Source: Planctomycetaceae bacterium (GTDB lineage: Bacteria > Planctomycetota > Planctomycetia > Pirellulales > UBA1268). Taken from it: 9,372 bases of DNA. This document shows positions 7,228 through 9,372 of this stretch, in pieces. Position 1 is the stretch's first letter. The number at the start of each line of letters is the position of its first letter. Location: positions 1 to 9,372 of the forward strand of contig SIAG01000149.1 in assembly GCA_009691925.1 (NCBI GenBank), given 5' to 3'. The notes beneath the pieces are model-generated. The model was not told the DNA's origin and ran no database searches. It worked only from the letters and a program-made list of their open reading frames with translations. A program made the position numbers and the translations under genes.

Positions 7228-8874
7228 TCAAAACTTCGTGAAGTTGCGGTCTTCCTGGTCGCCATCCCCCGGCATCGGGATCTGCATTCCGCCCGACTTG
7301 CCAGCGTCGGTGAGGCCGCGGATCGGGGCCCCGGAACGGACCGCGGAGCGGAGCTTGCGGACCTGGGGCGCATCGACTGTCCGCAGCGCGGATCGCCTCT
7401 GCGGGGCCCGTCCCCCGCCAAACCCACCCTGCTGCATGTTGCCGGTAACGAGCGAGCGGAGGTAAGACACGGTGTCTTGCATCGTGTGGGCTTGGCTGTT
7501 GAGCTGCTCGGCGGCCGAGGCACTCTGCTGGGCGTTGGTGGCGTTGCCCTGGGTCACCTTGTCGAGCTGCGTCATCGCCGTGCCGACCTGCTGGATCCCC
7601 TGCGACTGCTCCTTGGCAGCCGTCGAGATCTCGGCCACCAGGCTGTCGACGTCGGCCACCTTTTGGACGATCTCTTCGAGCGATTCCCCCACCTTGCTGC
7701 AGCTCACCGAGCCTCGCCGGCTGTTGGCGATCGCCGCCTCGATCTTCTCGGCGGTCTCCTTGGCAGCCGCGGCGGAGCGCTGGGCGAGCGAGCGAACCTC
7801 GTCGGCGACGACGGCAAACCCCGCTCCGGCCTCGCCGGCTCTCGCCGCCTCGACGGCAGCGTTGAGAGCGAGGATGTTGGTTTGGAAGGCGATCTCGTCG
7901 ATGTTCTTGACGATCTTCGCCACCTCGGCACTCGAAGCCTCGATGGCGTGCATGGCGGTGTTCATGTCGACCATTGTCTGGGCCCCCGACTGGGCGGCGA
8001 GACGGGCCTGATTGGCGAAGACCTTCGCCTTCTCGGCGTTGTCGGCGGTATTGCGAATCATCACCGACATCTCTTCCAGGGCGGCGCTGGTCTCGGCGAC
8101 GCTCGAGCCCTGCTCGTTGCACCCCTCGGCGAGCGACTGGCTGGCCACCGAGAGCTGGCCGGAGGCGGAAGCGGTCTGCGTCGCCCCTTCCTCGAGCGAA
8201 TCGGAGATCGAGCCCAAGGCACCGCTGACGGCGCGGATGATGGCCCAGCCAATCAGGGCACCGGTAATGGCGGAGGCGATCAGGAGTGGCAAGATGATCA
8301 AAAAGCTCGAGTTGACCTTCGAGGCGGCGGACTTCGCTTCAACCTCGGCGAGCTTGATGTTGTACTCGATGTCGTCGTTGAAGCCCTTCGTCGTCTGCTC
8401 GAGGGTCGTGTCGACCTCGGTGCGCATCAGGTTTTGTGCCTCCAGTTCGCTCTTCTCGCCCTTTGTTCGGATCATGCCGAGGGTCCGGTCGGCGGCGCTC
8501 AAGAACCCCGTTCGCGCCGTCGCGGCGAGCTTGAAGAGCCGCCCGTCCTCTGTGTCGGAAAAGAGCTTCTCGTATTGAACCATGAGCTCGTCGGCCGACT
8601 TGCGGTTAGAGCTAAAGGCCGCTTCGGCGGCGGCGACGGCCTTGTCGTCGGTGGCGAAGTCGACGGCTTTGCGCACCTGGCGGGCCGATTCATTGTTGTA
8701 TTGGATGATTTTGTTGAGCGCCACCACCGACGGCACCGAGTTGGTGGCTAGATTGTTGACATTGGTATTGATGTCGCGCACGCGCCACAGGCCGACGAGC
8801 CCGAGGATGAGCGAGAGGAGGACGAGGGTGATGAAGCCGAACGAGATCCGGCGCGGAATGGTCCAAGTGCTCAT
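7228..8874 (-). CDS. Transmembrane methyl-accepting chemotaxis protein
   Basis: Inner-membrane chemoreceptor that controls CheA through CheW and is modified by CheR and CheB. Seen (548 aa): a first membrane helix (about 12-30), a periplasmic region (about 31-188) that is predicted helical and compatible with a four-helix-bundle sensor, a second membrane helix (about 190-213), then almost directly the coiled-coil signalling domain. The hairpin tip is the highly conserved EIAFQTNILALNAAVEAARA (327-346) followed by GEAGAGFAVVADEVRSLAQR. Between membrane and signalling domain only about 20 residues remain, so a full HAMP domain appears to be missing. After about 475 comes a Gly/Arg/Pro-rich linker ending in GDGDQEDRNFTKF; the last five residues fit the CheR-tethering pattern (aromatic or His at positions 2 and 5). 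The ligand cannot be guessed. The ATG at 8874 lies 18 nt after the cheW stop, so the two are almost certainly co-transcribed; its ribosome site is weak (GGA about 11 nt upstream). Confidence 0.95.
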   Translation of the reverse strand: MSTWTIPRRISFGFITLVLLSLILGLVGLWRVRDINTNVNNLATNSVPSVVALNKIIQYNNESARQVRKAVDFATDDKAVAAAEAAFSSNRKSADELMVQYEKLFSDTEDGRLFKLAATARTGFLSAADRTLGMIRTKGEKSELEAQNLMRTEVDTTLEQTTKGFNDDIEYNIKLAEVEAKSAASKVNSSFLIILPLLIASAITGALIGWAIIRAVSGALGSISDSLEEGATQTASASGQLSVASQSLAEGCNEQGSSVAETSAALEEMSVMIRNTADNAEKAKVFANQARLAAQSGAQTMVDMNTAMHAIEASSAEVAKIVKNIDEIAFQTNILALNAAVEAARAGEAGAGFAVVADEVRSLAQRSAAAAKETAEKIEAAIANSRRGSVSCSKVGESLEEIVQKVADVDSLVAEISTAAKEQSQGIQQVGTAMTQLDKVTQGNATNAQQSASAAEQLNSQAHTMQDTVSYLRSLVTGNMQQGGFGGGRAPQRRSALRTVDAPQVRKLRSAVRSGAPIRGLTDAGKSGGMQIPMPGDGDQEDRNFTKF

Positions 8875-8892
8875 GGCGATAAAGTCCGTTGA

Positions 8893-9372
8893 TCAGGAGG
8901 CGTGGGAAGAGGAGGGGAGTCCGAGGGCCTGGATGGCGATCGTGCCATCGAAGGCGGAGATCTTGTCGAGGTCGATGAGTGTCTTGACGCTGGTGCCCGA
9001 TTTGGCCATCCCGGTGATGAACATCGAGTCGATGGCGCCGCCGAAATCGGGCGTCGGCTCGATGTCGGCGACCGTGAAATTGGCCACCTCCTCGACGCCG
9101 TCGACGATCACGCCATACAGCCGCGTGCCGCCGCCAGCCGCGGCGATCTGCGTGACGACGATGCAGTTGCGCTCGGTGTCGGTGGAGATCGGCAGGCAGA
9201 ACTTCGACCGCAGATCGACCAGCGGGATCACCTTGCCGCGGAGGTTGATTACCCCTTTGACATGCTCCGGCATGTTGGCCACCGGCGTGATCGGGCAGAG
9301 GCGGATGATCTCGCGGACTTTCAGCACCGGAATCCCATACGATTCCTTGCTCAGCGTGAAGGTGAGATATTT
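8893..9372 (-). CDS. cheW: Chemotaxis coupling protein CheW, N-terminus beyond window edge
   Basis: Adaptor that links chemoreceptors to the histidine kinase CheA in the signalling array. Seen: 159 codons, open to the right edge, beginning KYLTFTLSKESYGIP, which is the usual first strand of a CheW domain, so only the extreme N-terminus (perhaps ten to thirty residues) is missing. The signature follows: VLKVREII, then GVINLRGKVIPLVDLR, NCIVVTQI, GVIVDGVEEVANF and KTLIDLDKI near the end. A GTG in frame at 9327 is inside the domain and is not the start. It is the first visible gene of the minus-strand cluster, 18 nt ahead of the receptor gene. A single CheW domain with nothing else attached argues against this being the tail of CheA or a CheV; what lies upstream cannot be seen. 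Confidence 0.93.
   Translation of the reverse strand, partial: KYLTFTLSKESYGIPVLKVREIIRLCPITPVANMPEHVKGVINLRGKVIPLVDLRSKFCLPISTDTERNCIVVTQIAAAGGGTRLYGVIVDGVEEVANFTVADIEPTPDFGGAIDSMFITGMAKSGTSVKTLIDLDKISAFDGTIAIQALGLPSSSHAS

Noticed and set aside
7204..8751. Plus-strand open frame (515 codons) antisense to the chemoreceptor gene
   Set aside because: The translation is a Leu/Gly/Arg/His-rich shadow; the minus strand encodes an unmistakable receptor with the conserved signalling tip.
9205..9219. Extra copy of the 21-bp repeat inside cheW
   Set aside because: Only GACCGCAGATC (11 nt) is shared, and it encodes the conserved DLRSK part of CheW, so it is explained by coding and chance.

Overview
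The window looks like high-GC bacterial chromosome from a planctomycete (Pirellulales-like). The best taxonomic clue is the partial gene at the left edge: it starts with a prepilin-type N-terminus followed by the CSNN / QGL.FQNHHD / FP pattern of the DUF1559 family, which is strongly expanded in Planctomycetes. The high GC content and the many long antisense open frames, typical shadows of GC-rich coding, agree with this. The lineage is inferred from gene content; there is no rRNA or other marker gene here.

Left part (1-3722): a 3'-truncated DUF1559 gene (minus), a roughly 330-bp non-coding stretch with nested inverted repeats and a GC hairpin, then a complete acetolactate synthase large subunit gene, ilvB (minus). 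A GC-rich 248-bp region separates it from a divergent class I DAHP synthase gene (plus). These are the entry enzymes of branched-chain and aromatic amino acid synthesis. No ilvN/ilvH small-subunit gene lies next to ilvB on either side.

Middle (3768-4904): 45 nt after the DAHP synthase gene, on the same strand, is a TTG-started gene for a response regulator fused to a class III nucleotide cyclase. Its purine-selecting residues (Lys, Asp) are those of an adenylate cyclase, so phosphorylation is predicted to control cAMP output.

Right part (4951-9372): a minus-strand chemosensory cluster, read right to left as cheW (5'-truncated at the window edge), a transmembrane methyl-accepting chemotaxis protein, cheR and cheB. 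The receptor ends in NFTKF, which fits the C-terminal pentapeptide used to tether CheR. The cheR gene follows after a 248-nt gap holding about five copies of a 21-bp tandem repeat and a perfect 10-bp GC hairpin. CheA and CheY are not in the window. The cyclase gene converges tail-to-tail on cheB, which invites the idea, not proven here, that the chemosensory pathway and the REC-cyclase are connected.

No tRNA, rRNA, insertion sequence, CRISPR array or phage gene was recognised. The most interesting items are the REC-adenylate cyclase beside a che cluster, the receptor's predicted CheR tether, the 21-bp array plus hairpin between receptor and methyltransferase, and the nested inverted repeats in the left intergenic region.
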